Assembly (NCBI GenBank): GCA_965178655.1
Contig: OZ238266.1
Location: 124,001 to 188,000 of the forward strand
DNA: 64,000 nt
DNA from: GCA-2733415 sp965178655
GTDB lineage: Bacteria > Bacteroidota > Bacteroidia > Flavobacteriales > Flavobacteriaceae
Direction: 5' to 3'
The stretch's first letter is position 1. Each line of letters opens with the position of its first letter. This document shows, in pieces, positions 35,319-42,674 of this stretch. The notes beneath the pieces are model-generated. The model made no database searches. It saw only the letters and a program-made list of their open reading frames with translations, and was not told the origin of the DNA. The position numbers were made by a program, and so were the translations under genes.

Positions 35319-35732
35319 TTATTTAGATTTATATAAAGGCCATATTTGTGTTTTTCCTAACCACGAAAATGATTGTAAGTGTACCCAAACTTCTAAAGAT
35401 TCTTTAGTGTAGATTATTTCACATCCATAGGTTTTACCTGTTTTAGGGTCGTAAAGTGTTCCGTTTTCATATTTATTATTACCAACATACTTCAGGCCTT
35501 TAATAATTACTTTATCCATTAATATTTTGTTCTTTAAATCCTTTTTAGGATTGTGAATGTCTTTCTGTTTATCATCAGGTAGCCAAATTATTTTTCCCTC
35601 ATAACTGTCATTGTTTTTATTAATACTTATTACAGCCGACTTTGATTTATTGCATATTACCCAGTCACCAATTATCTTATCAGCATTAGGTGTAGTAAAT
35701 AGGAATGGGAGAATTAACAGTAGTGTTTTCAT
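35319..35732 (-). CDS. DUF2147 domain secreted protein
   Basis: 137 residues with a signal peptide (MKTLLLILPFLFTTPNA) and a DUF2147 beta-barrel-like domain: IIGDWVICNKSKSAVISI, YEGKIIWLP, KGLKYVGNNKYENGTLYDPKTGKTYGCEI. The family is periplasmic and of unknown function, possibly a lipocalin-like lipid carrier. It lies between two membrane hydroxylases, 1 bp after the upstream gene and 8 bp before the downstream one, so it is surely co-transcribed and perhaps handles their product. Confidence 0.85.
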   Translation of the reverse strand: MKTLLLILPFLFTTPNADKIIGDWVICNKSKSAVISINKNNDSYEGKIIWLPDDKQKDIHNPKKDLKNKILMDKVIIKGLKYVGNNKYENGTLYDPKTGKTYGCEIIYTKESLEVWVHLQSFSWLGKTQIWPLYKSK

Positions 35733-35733
35733 A

Positions 35734-36510
35734 TTATTTTTTGTTTTTTATTTGTTTAAATTTATGTTCATAGTCTGTATCAATTGTCCCCATTAATCTA
35801 TCCCAAAAAGTAAAGTACAGACTAAAATTCTTGGTAAACATTTTATGATGACCATTATGAAATGTAGAAGTACTAAATATTCTGCCAATTTTAGTGTCAA
35901 TAAAAAAATTGGGGTAATATTCATGGCCTAAATGAGAAATGATGTTGTGAAGAAAATCAGCCAATAAAAATAGAGGGAATACATATTTATAAAAAGGTAT
36001 AACTGCCATTGCTATTGGAATAAATCCGAAAGAAATTATTGCTTCTATGGGATGAAATGAATAAGAAGCAAGAGGGGTTGGGTTTATTGAAACATGGTGT
36101 ACTTTATGCGTGTATTTATAAATTGATTTATGATGTAGCATTCTATGTGTCCAATAAAAATATGTATCGTGCCAAACAAATAAAAAAGCGACAGATAGTA
36201 TTAAGTATCCAACACCAAATTCACTTATCTCATCATATTTGTACCCCAAGCCCCAATGCAAGTCATTATAAATATACAGTACTGCAAAAAAAGAATATAC
36301 CCCAATTGTTAAGATACTATATTTAATTTCATGAAGTATTTTTTTAAGCTTTGGATAACGTGTCTGAATTTTTCTTTTGAATGTCTGTTTTTTAAAAAAT
36401 ACATAGAAAAATAAATATGCGCCACCAGATAATGATAAGTACTTAATTATCTTTTTAATCAAGTAAATTAGTGTTTTTTTATTATAAACAAGTTCAAGAA
36501 AATCAATCAT
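35734..36510 (-). CDS. Fatty acid hydroxylase / sterol desaturase family membrane protein (second)
   Basis: 258 residues with about four membrane helices and the complete histidine set: HDTYFYWTHRMLHH at about 114-127, HKVHHVSINP at about 135-144, and HNGHHKM at about 220-226. It is a different subgroup from the other hydroxylase in the cassette: more like sterol desaturase/C-5-desaturase proteins with SYSFHPIEAIISFGF. Nearest the divergent MerR gene and preceded by a promoter that contains a palindrome, so it is the first gene of a regulated operon. Confidence 0.88.
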   Translation of the reverse strand: MIDFLELVYNKKTLIYLIKKIIKYLSLSGGAYLFFYVFFKKQTFKRKIQTRYPKLKKILHEIKYSILTIGVYSFFAVLYIYNDLHWGLGYKYDEISEFGVGYLILSVAFLFVWHDTYFYWTHRMLHHKSIYKYTHKVHHVSINPTPLASYSFHPIEAIISFGFIPIAMAVIPFYKYVFPLFLLADFLHNIISHLGHEYYPNFFIDTKIGRIFSTSTFHNGHHKMFTKNFSLYFTFWDRLMGTIDTDYEHKFKQIKNKK

Positions 36511-36538
36511 TTTTATTAATTTAGCAATATTGTATATG

Positions 36539-36573
36539 CAAATATAGGGTGTGGTCTATAGGCAACAGTCAAA
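36539..36573 (-). promoter_or_regulatory. MerR-type promoter of the hydroxylase cassette
   Basis: On the minus strand TTTG (36570-36573) and TATATTTG (36539-36546) are separated by 23 nt, at the long end for this phylum. The palindrome at 36550-36567 fills the spacer. Overlong spacers with a central palindrome are the hallmark of MerR-activated promoters. The first gene starts 28 bp downstream. Confidence 0.5.
36550..36567. promoter_or_regulatory. Putative MerR operator
   Basis: TGTGGTCTATAGGCAACA is an 18-bp imperfect palindrome: seven of nine base pairs match around the central CTATAG. It lies between a MerR gene (starts 25 bp away) and the hydroxylase cassette, inside the promoter spacer of the latter. 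Confidence 0.55.
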
Positions 36574-36591
36574 CAAAAAAACAATTATTTT

Positions 36592-36948
36592 ATGTTGATA
36601 GGAGAAATTATTAAGAAAACAGGAGTTACTAAAGACACGCTACGGTACTATGAAAAAATAAATTTATTGAAAGATATCACTTTCTCAGTAGGAGAAAATG
36701 GCTATCGTAATTATAATGAAAAAGCAATTGAAACCTTAAATTTTATTTTTTTAGCAAAAGAATATGGTTGTACTTTAAAAGAAATAAATGAGATGATAGA
36801 AATACATTTAGAAAAAGGACTAAATAAAAATTTACTAAATCCATTAATTATTTCGAAATTATCTAATATTAAACAATCAATAAAAAATCTAAAGACACAA
36901 AAGAACAAATTAGAATCTCTTTTACAATCTTATAAAGGTTGTTGTTAA
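36592..36948 (+). CDS. MerR family transcriptional regulator
   Basis: 118 residues. Winged helix with MLIGEIIKKTGVTKDTLRYYEKINLLK (residues 1-27) and NGYRNYNEKAIETLNFIFLAKEYGCTLKEI, then a dimerisation coiled coil. It ends in YKGCC, so two cysteines sit at the very C-terminus, a place where some MerR proteins bind metal or sense thiols; this is suggestive only. Divergent from the hydroxylase/DUF2147 cassette, with a palindrome in the 81-bp gap, so it most likely activates that cassette. Confidence 0.9.
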   Translation: MLIGEIIKKTGVTKDTLRYYEKINLLKDITFSVGENGYRNYNEKAIETLNFIFLAKEYGCTLKEINEMIEIHLEKGLNKNLLNPLIISKLSNIKQSIKNLKTQKNKLESLLQSYKGCC

Positions 36949-36972
36949 TGTCAAGTTACCTATATTTACCCC

Positions 36973-37635
36973 ATGATTAAAGCAACCAATATTCATAAAT
37001 ACTACGATAGCCTTCATGTATTAAAAGGCGTTGATTTGCATATTAAAAAAGGAGAAATCGTAGCCATTATAGGAAGCTCTGGAGCAGGAAAGACGACTCT
37101 ATTGCAAATTCTAGGAACTCTAGATTTCTTAGACACTTCTAAAAAAACGAGTGCACTGGTTATTAATAATGTGGCTGTATCAGGCTTAAAAGAAAAACAA
37201 CTTGCAAAGTTTAGAAATGAACAAATAGGATTTATTTTTCAGTTTCATCAATTGTTACCAGAATTCACAGCCTTAGAAAACATCTGTATTCCTGCGTTTA
37301 TTGCAGGAAAAGATAAACACAGTACAGAAGAACGTGCTAAAGAATTGTTAGCGTTTTTAGAACTTTCACACCGTTGTAATCATAAACCATCTGAATTGTC
37401 TGGTGGAGAACAGCAGCGAGTAGCTGTAGCAAGAGCTTTAATTAATAACCCTAGTGTTGTTTTTGCTGATGAGCCTTCAGGTAATTTAGATTCTGAAAAC
37501 GCAAAAAAACTACATGAATTGTTTTTTAAATTACGCGATACTTTCGGACAAACATTTGTGTTGGTTACTCATAATGAAACACTAGCAAAAATGGCAGATA
37601 GGACTATTGTAATGAAAGACGGAAAAATTATATAA
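36973..37635 (+). CDS. lolD: LolD-like ABC transporter ATP-binding protein
   Basis: 220 residues: Walker A GSSGAGKTTLLQ at about 34-45, Q-loop FIFQFHQLLPEFTALENICIPA (the LolD/MacB type), signature LSGGEQQRVAVARAL, Walker B VFADEPSGNLD and the H-loop LVTHN. LolD powers LolCE to release lipoproteins from the inner membrane. No FtsX-like permease gene is adjacent, so the partner must be elsewhere. Start 24 bp after the MerR stop; same strand, possibly cotranscribed. Confidence 0.85.
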   Translation: MIKATNIHKYYDSLHVLKGVDLHIKKGEIVAIIGSSGAGKTTLLQILGTLDFLDTSKKTSALVINNVAVSGLKEKQLAKFRNEQIGFIFQFHQLLPEFTALENICIPAFIAGKDKHSTEERAKELLAFLELSHRCNHKPSELSGGEQQRVAVARALINNPSVVFADEPSGNLDSENAKKLHELFFKLRDTFGQTFVLVTHNETLAKMADRTIVMKDGKII

Positions 37636-37749
37636 ATGTCATTTAACAACAATGCCGTAAACTAATGCACCTACTGCTCAATAAGGGATTGAAAAACTGC
37701 TTAAAGCATAATTTTTTGAGTAAAATGACGCATTATATAAATGGTTTAG

Positions 37750-37757
37750 TATTTTTG
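37750..37757 (+). promoter_or_regulatory. Putative -7 box of the dihydroorotase-like gene
   Basis: TATTTTTG fits TAnnTTTG, 38 bp upstream of the ATG at 37796, within a 160-bp intergenic region. Confidence 0.4.
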
Positions 37758-37795
37758 CTTTGATAATGCATTACTCATTTTAAAACCTATTTTAA

Positions 37796-39055
37796 ATGAA
37801 TCTTCTGATTAAATCAGCAACTATACTAGATTTATCTAGTACTCATCATAACAAAACAAAAGATATACTTATTGAAAATGGTTGCATTAGTGCTATTGCA
37901 AACACCATAAAAAACTCACATAAGTACAAAGAAGTTACTATTAAAAACTTACATGTTTCACAAGGATGGTTTGATAGTTCTGTATGTTTTGGAGCACCAG
38001 GTTATGAAGAAAGAGAAACATTTAAAAACGGATTAAAAACTGCAGCACTAAGTGGTTTTACAACAATAGCATTACAACCCAACACACAGCCTGTTATAGA
38101 TAACGCCGCTTTACTATCCTTTGTAAAAAACAATACAGCATTACATGCCGTTACCGTACACCCTATTGGTGCGCTTACAAAAAACAGTAAAGGAAATGAT
38201 TTGGCCGAACTGTATGACATGACGCAATCTGGAGCAGTGGCCTTTGGAGATTATCAATCGCCAGTTACTAATCCAAATATGCTAAAAATAGCATTGCAAT
38301 ACACACAAAGCTTTAATGGTTTAGTACTCTCCTATCCTCAAGACAATAGTATTGCAGGAAAAGGTGTTGTAAATGAAGACGAAGTAGCTACAAGACTTGG
38401 TCTTAAAGGAATCCCTAGTTTAGCAGAAGAATTACAAGTCGCTAGAGATTTGTTCTTGCTAGAATATACAGACGGAAAATTACATATCCCTACCATATCT
38501 ACAGAAAATTCAGTAGCACTTATTCGCGAAGCAAAAGCTAAAGGATTAAATGTGAGTTGTTCGGTATCTATAGCAAACCTATTGCTTACAGACGCAAAAT
38601 TAACGGACTTTGAAACTTGTTTTAAATTGCTACCACCATTGCGTTCAGAATCTGATAGAAAAGCATTAATAGCTGGTGTAAAAGATGGCACAATAGATTT
38701 TGTAACCAGTAACCACACTCCTATTGATGTTGAAAACAAAAAAATAGCTTTTGATCATGCGCTATATGGCAGCATAGGTCTTGAAAGTATGTTTGGCGCA
38801 CTAAACACCATTTTTTCTACGGAAAAAACAATTGAAATACTCACCCAACATAAATCTAGATTTGGAGAAGAATCATCATCTGTAACAGAAGGACAAAAAG
38901 CTTGCTTAAGTCTGTTTATACCTGATGAAGCATATACTTTTTCTAAAGAAGATATATTATCAACCTCAAAAAATTCAGCCTTTCTAGGTATGCCATTAAA
39001 AGGGAAGCCAGTGGGCGTATATAATAACAATCAACTTGTAAAAAAACAGCTATAA
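37796..39055 (+). CDS. Dihydroorotase-like pseudoenzyme
   Basis: 419 residues, clearly homologous to type I dihydroorotase (pyrimidine synthesis): the GWFD, PGYEERETFKNGLKTAALSGFTTIALQPNTQP and STENSVALIREAKAKGLNV segments align with PyrC. But the zinc ligands are gone. The canonical DxHVHxRxPG reads D60-SSVCFGAPG (His to Ser62 and Cys64, Arg to Gly), the later HVST reads TIST, the TPHHL segment reads SIANL, and the catalytic DHAPH is NHTPI. It is therefore expected to be inactive, like the PyrC' subunits that support aspartate transcarbamoylase in some bacteria. The gene is intact and overlaps the next ORF by 1 bp (TAATG). Confidence 0.85.
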   Translation: MNLLIKSATILDLSSTHHNKTKDILIENGCISAIANTIKNSHKYKEVTIKNLHVSQGWFDSSVCFGAPGYEERETFKNGLKTAALSGFTTIALQPNTQPVIDNAALLSFVKNNTALHAVTVHPIGALTKNSKGNDLAELYDMTQSGAVAFGDYQSPVTNPNMLKIALQYTQSFNGLVLSYPQDNSIAGKGVVNEDEVATRLGLKGIPSLAEELQVARDLFLLEYTDGKLHIPTISTENSVALIREAKAKGLNVSCSVSIANLLLTDAKLTDFETCFKLLPPLRSESDRKALIAGVKDGTIDFVTSNHTPIDVENKKIAFDHALYGSIGLESMFGALNTIFSTEKTIEILTQHKSRFGEESSSVTEGQKACLSLFIPDEAYTFSKEDILSTSKNSAFLGMPLKGKPVGVYNNNQLVKKQL

Positions 39056-39378
39056 TGGATAAAACAGAAAAACTTGCAGGAACAGTTGCTTACTTGAGCA
39101 TTATAGGTGTTATTGTTGCTTTTTTTATGAATTACGATAAAAAAAGTGAGTATGTGTATTTTCATATTCGCCAATCAATAGGTGTATTTGCTACGTTCTT
39201 TCTAATATCTATCTTTATGGGATATTTTGATAGTATAATGATTTCTGCAGCGTTTTATATTTCTTTCTTTATGCTTTGGAGTTATGGTTTTATTACCAGT
39301 TTAAATAGCTGTATGTCGCCAGTACCGTTATTAGGTAAGTATTACCAAAAAATGTTTAATATGATTGGTAATAACTAA
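39055..39378 (+). CDS. DUF4870-like small membrane protein
   Basis: 107 residues with three predicted membrane helices (about 8-25, 45-65, 70-90). DKTEKLAGTVAYLSIIGVIVAF, FHIRQSIGVFATFFLI and the final LLGKYYQKMFNMIGN resemble DUF4870/TIC20-like proteins. Its start codon overlaps the stop of the dihydroorotase-like gene, implying translational coupling. Function unknown. Confidence 0.7.
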   Translation: MDKTEKLAGTVAYLSIIGVIVAFFMNYDKKSEYVYFHIRQSIGVFATFFLISIFMGYFDSIMISAAFYISFFMLWSYGFITSLNSCMSPVPLLGKYYQKMFNMIGNN

Positions 39379-39416
39379 TCTCCCCTATTTTTTAATTAGT
39401 TTTCTATTTGTTTTTT

Positions 39417-40067
39417 ATGAGCAATTTATCATTACACCATATTGTAAGACCAGCAGCTAATACTGCAGAAAAATCTCCGCTATTAATCCTGCTGCATGGT
39501 TATGGTAGTAATGAGGAGGATTTATTTTCTTTTGCAAGTGAATTATCCGATCGTTATTTTATCATATCGGTTAGGGCACCATATGATTTGCAGCCATACG
39601 GACATAGTTGGTATGATATTCATTTTACGGCAGATAATGAAAAATTTTCTGATGATGAACAAGCAAAATCATCAAGAGATGCTATTGCAAATTTTATAGA
39701 TGAAGCTGTTAAAACATATCCTGTAGACGCGTTAAACGTTAGCCTTATAGGATTTAGTCAAGGAACTATTTTAAGTTATGCTGTAGCACTATCATATCCT
39801 GAAAAAGTGCGTAATGTTGTAGCATTAAGCGGGTATTTAAATGAACAAATTTTAATAGAAGACTACACTAAAAAAGACCATAGTAGGTTATCATTCTATA
39901 TATCGCATGGTAGTGTAGACCAGGTTATACCTAATACTTGGGCAAATAAAGCACCTGTGTTTTTAAATGCTATGGGTATTGAAAATGCTTATACAGAATT
40001 TCCTGTAGGACATGGCGTTGCACCACAAAACTTTTTTGCTTTTAAGCAATGGCTTGAAAGACGCTAG
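39417..40067 (+). CDS. Phospholipase/carboxylesterase family alpha/beta hydrolase
   Basis: 216 residues from the ATG at 39417; an in-frame TTG nine bases earlier is less likely. LLILLHGYGSNEEDLFSFASEL (oxyanion region), the nucleophile elbow SLIGFSQGTILSY (GxSxG), Asp in HGSVDQVIP and His in PVGHGVAP form a full catalytic triad. Resembles acyl-protein thioesterase/YpfH-type esterases, cytosolic with no signal. Third of a run of same-strand genes (dihydroorotase-like, DUF4870-like, esterase). Confidence 0.9.
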   Translation: MSNLSLHHIVRPAANTAEKSPLLILLHGYGSNEEDLFSFASELSDRYFIISVRAPYDLQPYGHSWYDIHFTADNEKFSDDEQAKSSRDAIANFIDEAVKTYPVDALNVSLIGFSQGTILSYAVALSYPEKVRNVVALSGYLNEQILIEDYTKKDHSRLSFYISHGSVDQVIPNTWANKAPVFLNAMGIENAYTEFPVGHGVAPQNFFAFKQWLERR

Positions 40068-40267
40068 AAGGGCTTAACGAAATACTCTTATAAGATTAAA
40101 ATATTCTATTTTCTTTCCTCTCATAGTTTGTGCGAAAAATACTATTGGTATTATTATATTGATGGCATATAGTGTTATCCCTATATATAAAAATATTTTG
40201 AATTCAGCATGAGCTAACTTTCCAAAAACCCCAATAAAAATAGTAGCGTAAGCCGCAATAGACCATA

Positions 40268-40270
40268 TCA
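40268..40270. repeat. IS3 target-site duplication, left copy (TCA)
   Basis: TCA directly before the left IS end, repeated at 41665-41667 directly after the right end. 3-bp duplications are normal for IS3-family elements. Confidence 0.75.
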
Positions 40271-40297
40271 TGTCTCGTCCTAAATAACCGATACAGA

Positions 40298-41248
40298 TTA
40301 TTGGGCTAAGATATTTAAATTATTAGAGGGTAGCAAATTCATTTTTGTTACTCTCTTTTTTTGTTTATAGGTTTTAATTTTCAGTCTTCTTTGTTTGTGC
40401 ATTTGTTCAGGAGTCAACATTGAATTTGATAAGTGTGGTCTATCCTTATTGTATATTTCTATTGCGTTTTTTACTAATTTTTTAATTATATCAAGGTTTA
40501 GATTATACTTGTTAATATCAAATTCTTGCTTTAAAATGCCATTAATTCTTTCAGCTATTGCGTTTTCATAGGGATCATATTTTTGAGTCATACTAGGTTG
40601 TATGTCAAATTTATCTAATAATTTTTGATATTCATTAGAACAGTATTGAATACCTCTATCAGAGTGGTGTATCAACGCTTCTTGTTTATATATTCTATTT
40701 TTAACAGCTTTATCTAAAGCACGTGTAGTTCCTTTTACACACAGACTATCAGACACATCATATCCAACTATTTTCTTGGAATAAGCATCTGTGATTAATG
40801 CTAAATACATAGGGTTCTTTCTGTTTCCTATATAGGTAATGTCTGACACCCAAATCTGTTCAGGTCTTGAGGGTGTTGTTGCACTAATGAGGTTTTGATG
40901 TTTGTAAAACCTATGATATGAATTGGTTGTAACATGATACTGCTTCTTTGGTTTTATAAGCATATGGTTTGCCTTAAGTATAGCAAAGAGCCTGTCTCTA
41001 CCAACACCAATCTCTTTCAAAGGATCTTCTAGTTTATTATATAATTTACGTGTACCTAATTTGGGCATTTTCATTCTTATTTCTTTAACCATTTCTATTA
41101 CTTTTTGAGCTTTTATTCGCCGCTTTTTTCTTGATTGATTAGCTCTATAATATACCTGCCTGCTAACCCCGAGTAATTCACAGGTAGAAACTATTGTTTC
41201 TTTGTGTTCTTCTTTGAAGGTGTTGATAACCCGGGTTTGGAGTTTTTT
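40298..41248 (-). CDS. IS3 orfB, DDE integrase domain (frame -1 to orfA)
   Basis: The frame is open from the slippery site at 41242-41248; the first ATG is only at 41092, so most product is expected as an OrfAB fusion. From the slip it reads KKLQTRVINTFKEEH and continues into the HTH_21-like IRMKMPKLGTRKLYNKL, then the rve core with the DDE triad: Asp in WVSDITYIG, Asp in HHSDRGIQY, Glu in NAIAERINGILKQEF. The catalytic residues are present. Cuts and joins IS ends. Confidence 0.9.
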   Translation of the reverse strand, partial: KKLQTRVINTFKEEHKETIVSTCELLGVSRQVYYRANQSRKKRRIKAQKVIEMVKEIRMKMPKLGTRKLYNKLEDPLKEIGVGRDRLFAILKANHMLIKPKKQYHVTTNSYHRFYKHQNLISATTPSRPEQIWVSDITYIGNRKNPMYLALITDAYSKKIVGYDVSDSLCVKGTTRALDKAVKNRIYKQEALIHHSDRGIQYCSNEYQKLLDKFDIQPSMTQKYDPYENAIAERINGILKQEFDINKYNLNLDIIKKLVKNAIEIYNKDRPHLSNSMLTPEQMHKQRRLKIKTYKQKKRVTKMNLLPSNNLNILAQ

Positions 41249-41622
41249 CTGATAGAAATATTATATTCTTTTTCCGCTAAATCAATCATCATGTCAAAAA
41301 TGATTGCTTTTTTGTCTGCTCGTGAGACCTGATGCTCTAAGTGGGCTTTTTGCTTTTTTAGTAGACGATTTTCTTGTTCTAATTCAAGTAGTTTTTGTTC
41401 AGGAGTTTTTGGCATATTTGATGGTGTTTGGTTTTCCCAATCAAAGGTACCATATTTTCGGAGCCAACTAACAATTGTTGAACGTGCTTGGATACCATAT
41501 TTACGAACAGCTCCTGTGGTGCTTAATTCTCCTTGTTCAATCTCTTGAACAATTTGTAGTTTTAAAGACATTGAATAGTCTTTCTGAGTACGCTTTATAT
41601 AGCGTTCGGGGTTGTTTTCCAT
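41191..41622 (-). CDS. IS3 orfA, helix-turn-helix protein
   Basis: 143 residues: HTH (about 15-62: YSMSLKLQIVQEIEQGELST and ARSTIVSWLRKYG) that binds the IS ends and a leucine-zipper-like helix (about 72-100). It ends ...NTKKQ, downstream of the slippery sequence A AAA AAC, so ribosomes slipping by -1 there make a 441-residue OrfAB transposase. The two-frame length adds up exactly (1325 nt plus one). Confidence 0.9.
   Translation of the reverse strand: MENNPERYIKRTQKDYSMSLKLQIVQEIEQGELSTTGAVRKYGIQARSTIVSWLRKYGTFDWENQTPSNMPKTPEQKLLELEQENRLLKKQKAHLEHQVSRADKKAIIFDMMIDLAEKEYNISIRKNSKPGLSTPSKKNTKKQ
41242..41248 (-). other. Programmed -1 frameshift site (A AAA AAC)
   Basis: The minus strand reads AAAAAAC in the correct orfA phase (A AAA AAC), the canonical X XXY YYZ heptamer. 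A -1 slip here joins orfA to the orfB frame without a stop. Confidence 0.75.
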
Positions 41623-42033
41623 TTTTTAACGTTTTTATGTGTAACGCTATTTCAGGACGGGACATCATTTGAAAATTAAGAAGCCTAGCACCTGTAGCCC
41701 TAAGTCCTTTTATTTTATCTCGCTTTGATAACCAAAAAGCTAAAGGAATTATGATATTCCCGAAAGGGATTATTAAAAAACTAAGAGCCGATAGGTGAAA
41801 TAAAGAGAGAAATGATTTGTTTTCATGTTGCGTATCTATATTTAAATCCTCTATAGATATTTCTAAAGCGTTGCATAATAACAATAATGTTTTCCCACTT
41901 GGGTTACTCTCATTATTTTCAATACGCTGTATTGTACGCAAGCTTACATTAGCTTGTTCTGAAAACTCTTCTTGAGACCAACCCTTTTGTTTTCGATATC
42001 TTTTAATAGTTTTGTTCATTATATTTTTTCTTA

Positions 42034-42041
42034 CAAATATA
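42034..42041 (-). promoter_or_regulatory. Putative -7 box of the XRE regulator
   Basis: Reads TATATTTG on the minus strand, 14 bp upstream of the ATG at 42019; the direct repeats at 42065-42098 lie where the -33 region and upstream DNA would be. Confidence 0.45.
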
Positions 42042-42064
42042 CTAGTAAAACAGAATACCCCCTA

Positions 42065-42098
42065 GACAATAACACGTCAGTTATATGACAATAACACG
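42065..42098. promoter_or_regulatory. Direct-repeat operator candidate upstream of the XRE gene
   Basis: GACAATAACACG occurs twice, at 42065-42076 and 42087-42098, 22 bp apart (about two helical turns), directly upstream of the XRE gene's promoter. A plausible autoregulatory site for the now interrupted HTH protein. Confidence 0.5.
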
Positions 42099-42142
42099 AC
42101 AATATTGCGGTAATGCGAATTTACTAATGTTTTTTAGCTTTG

Positions 42143-42664
42143 CTAATCAATAACATCAATTGGGTATAAAAACGCTGTAACAGTACTAAACGTTACAGTT
42201 TTTTGTTTGGTATAAGAACATTCAATAAGCACTTGTCCCCAGTATTTTCCGTCGGTAAAATTAGCTATAACCCATTTATGGTTTAACATTTTAATACTAT
42301 TAACAAGCATCTTATCGTTATACATAGCAGCATAAGGCACTAATATATTGCCTTCTTTTCCTGTATTTAGACTAATAATTTCATCTTCTACATGCAGCAT
42401 TAATTCCTTATAATCAAACCCTTCTTTATATAGGTGCTCAATTGCATAAGCATCATCTTCTAATGAAAATTCAGCCAATACAATATTCTCTATTTTTAAA
42501 GTATTAATACTGTCTTGATAAGCTATAATTTCATTTTCATATTGCTCAATGGTCAATAGTAAACTGTGTTCAACATCTTTTTGATTGTTTTTGGTTGTTA
42601 TTATTACAAATACCAATGCTAAAAGTGTTGCAATAAAAAGGTAAGTAAATACATTCTTTTTCAT
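42143..42664 (-). CDS. Hypothetical membrane-anchored protein
   Basis: 173 residues, unrecognised. An N-terminal membrane helix (residues 5-24) is followed by a coiled-coil stretch (about 33-65: SLLLTIEQYENEIIAYQDSINTLKIENIV) and a globular domain of about 100 residues with a beta pattern at the end (KWVIANFTDGKYWGQVLIECSYT, KTVTFSTVTAFLYP). Probably faces the periplasm. It starts 10 bp after the MBL hydrolase stop on the same strand, so they are likely cotranscribed. Confidence 0.65.
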   Translation of the reverse strand: MKKNVFTYLFIATLLALVFVIITTKNNQKDVEHSLLLTIEQYENEIIAYQDSINTLKIENIVLAEFSLEDDAYAIEHLYKEGFDYKELMLHVEDEIISLNTGKEGNILVPYAAMYNDKMLVNSIKMLNHKWVIANFTDGKYWGQVLIECSYTKQKTVTFSTVTAFLYPIDVID

Positions 42665-42674
42665 AGTATACTAT

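Larger units (their letters stand above)
40271..41664 (-). mobile_element. IS3-family insertion sequence, 1394 bp
   Basis: Imperfect inverted repeats define the ends: TGTCTCGTCCTAAATA (left, 40271-40286) and TGTCCCGTCCTGAAATA (right, minus strand 41664-41648). There is a 3-bp TCA duplication. It carries orfA and orfB in two frames with a slippery A AAA AAC. It appears intact, with full DDE residues, so it could still be active. Inserted into an XRE/DUF4870 regulator gene. Subgroup not assigned. Confidence 0.92.
40074..42019 (-). pseudogene. XRE-HTH/DUF4870 membrane regulator split by an IS3 element
   Basis: The 5' part (42019-41665) codes for an XRE helix-turn-helix (residues 1-60, KGWSQEEFSEQANVSLRTIQRIE) and the first membrane helix, up to LLNFQM. 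The IS interrupts at 41664. The 3' part (40270-40074) continues IWSIAAYATIFIGVFG through two helices to LIRVFR. Removing the IS and one copy of the 3-bp duplication restores one frame of 182 residues with no mismatch: an XRE domain fused to a DUF4870-type three-helix membrane domain. As it stands the product would be a 160-residue chimera ending inside the IS (stop at 41537), so the regulator is probably dead or truncated. Confidence 0.88.

Noticed and set aside
37636..37795. Search for a small gene or riboswitch in the gap before the dihydroorotase-like gene
   Set aside because: Only a -7 box was seen; no conserved riboswitch pattern or coding frame.
41537..41664. Treating the 160-residue XRE frame as an intact natural gene
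   Set aside because: Its last 42 residues are encoded by the IS; the uninterrupted gene continues at 40270.
41475..41672. Plus-strand frame of 65 codons across the IS right end
   Set aside because: It is antisense to orfA and the XRE gene, with no similarity and no promoter.
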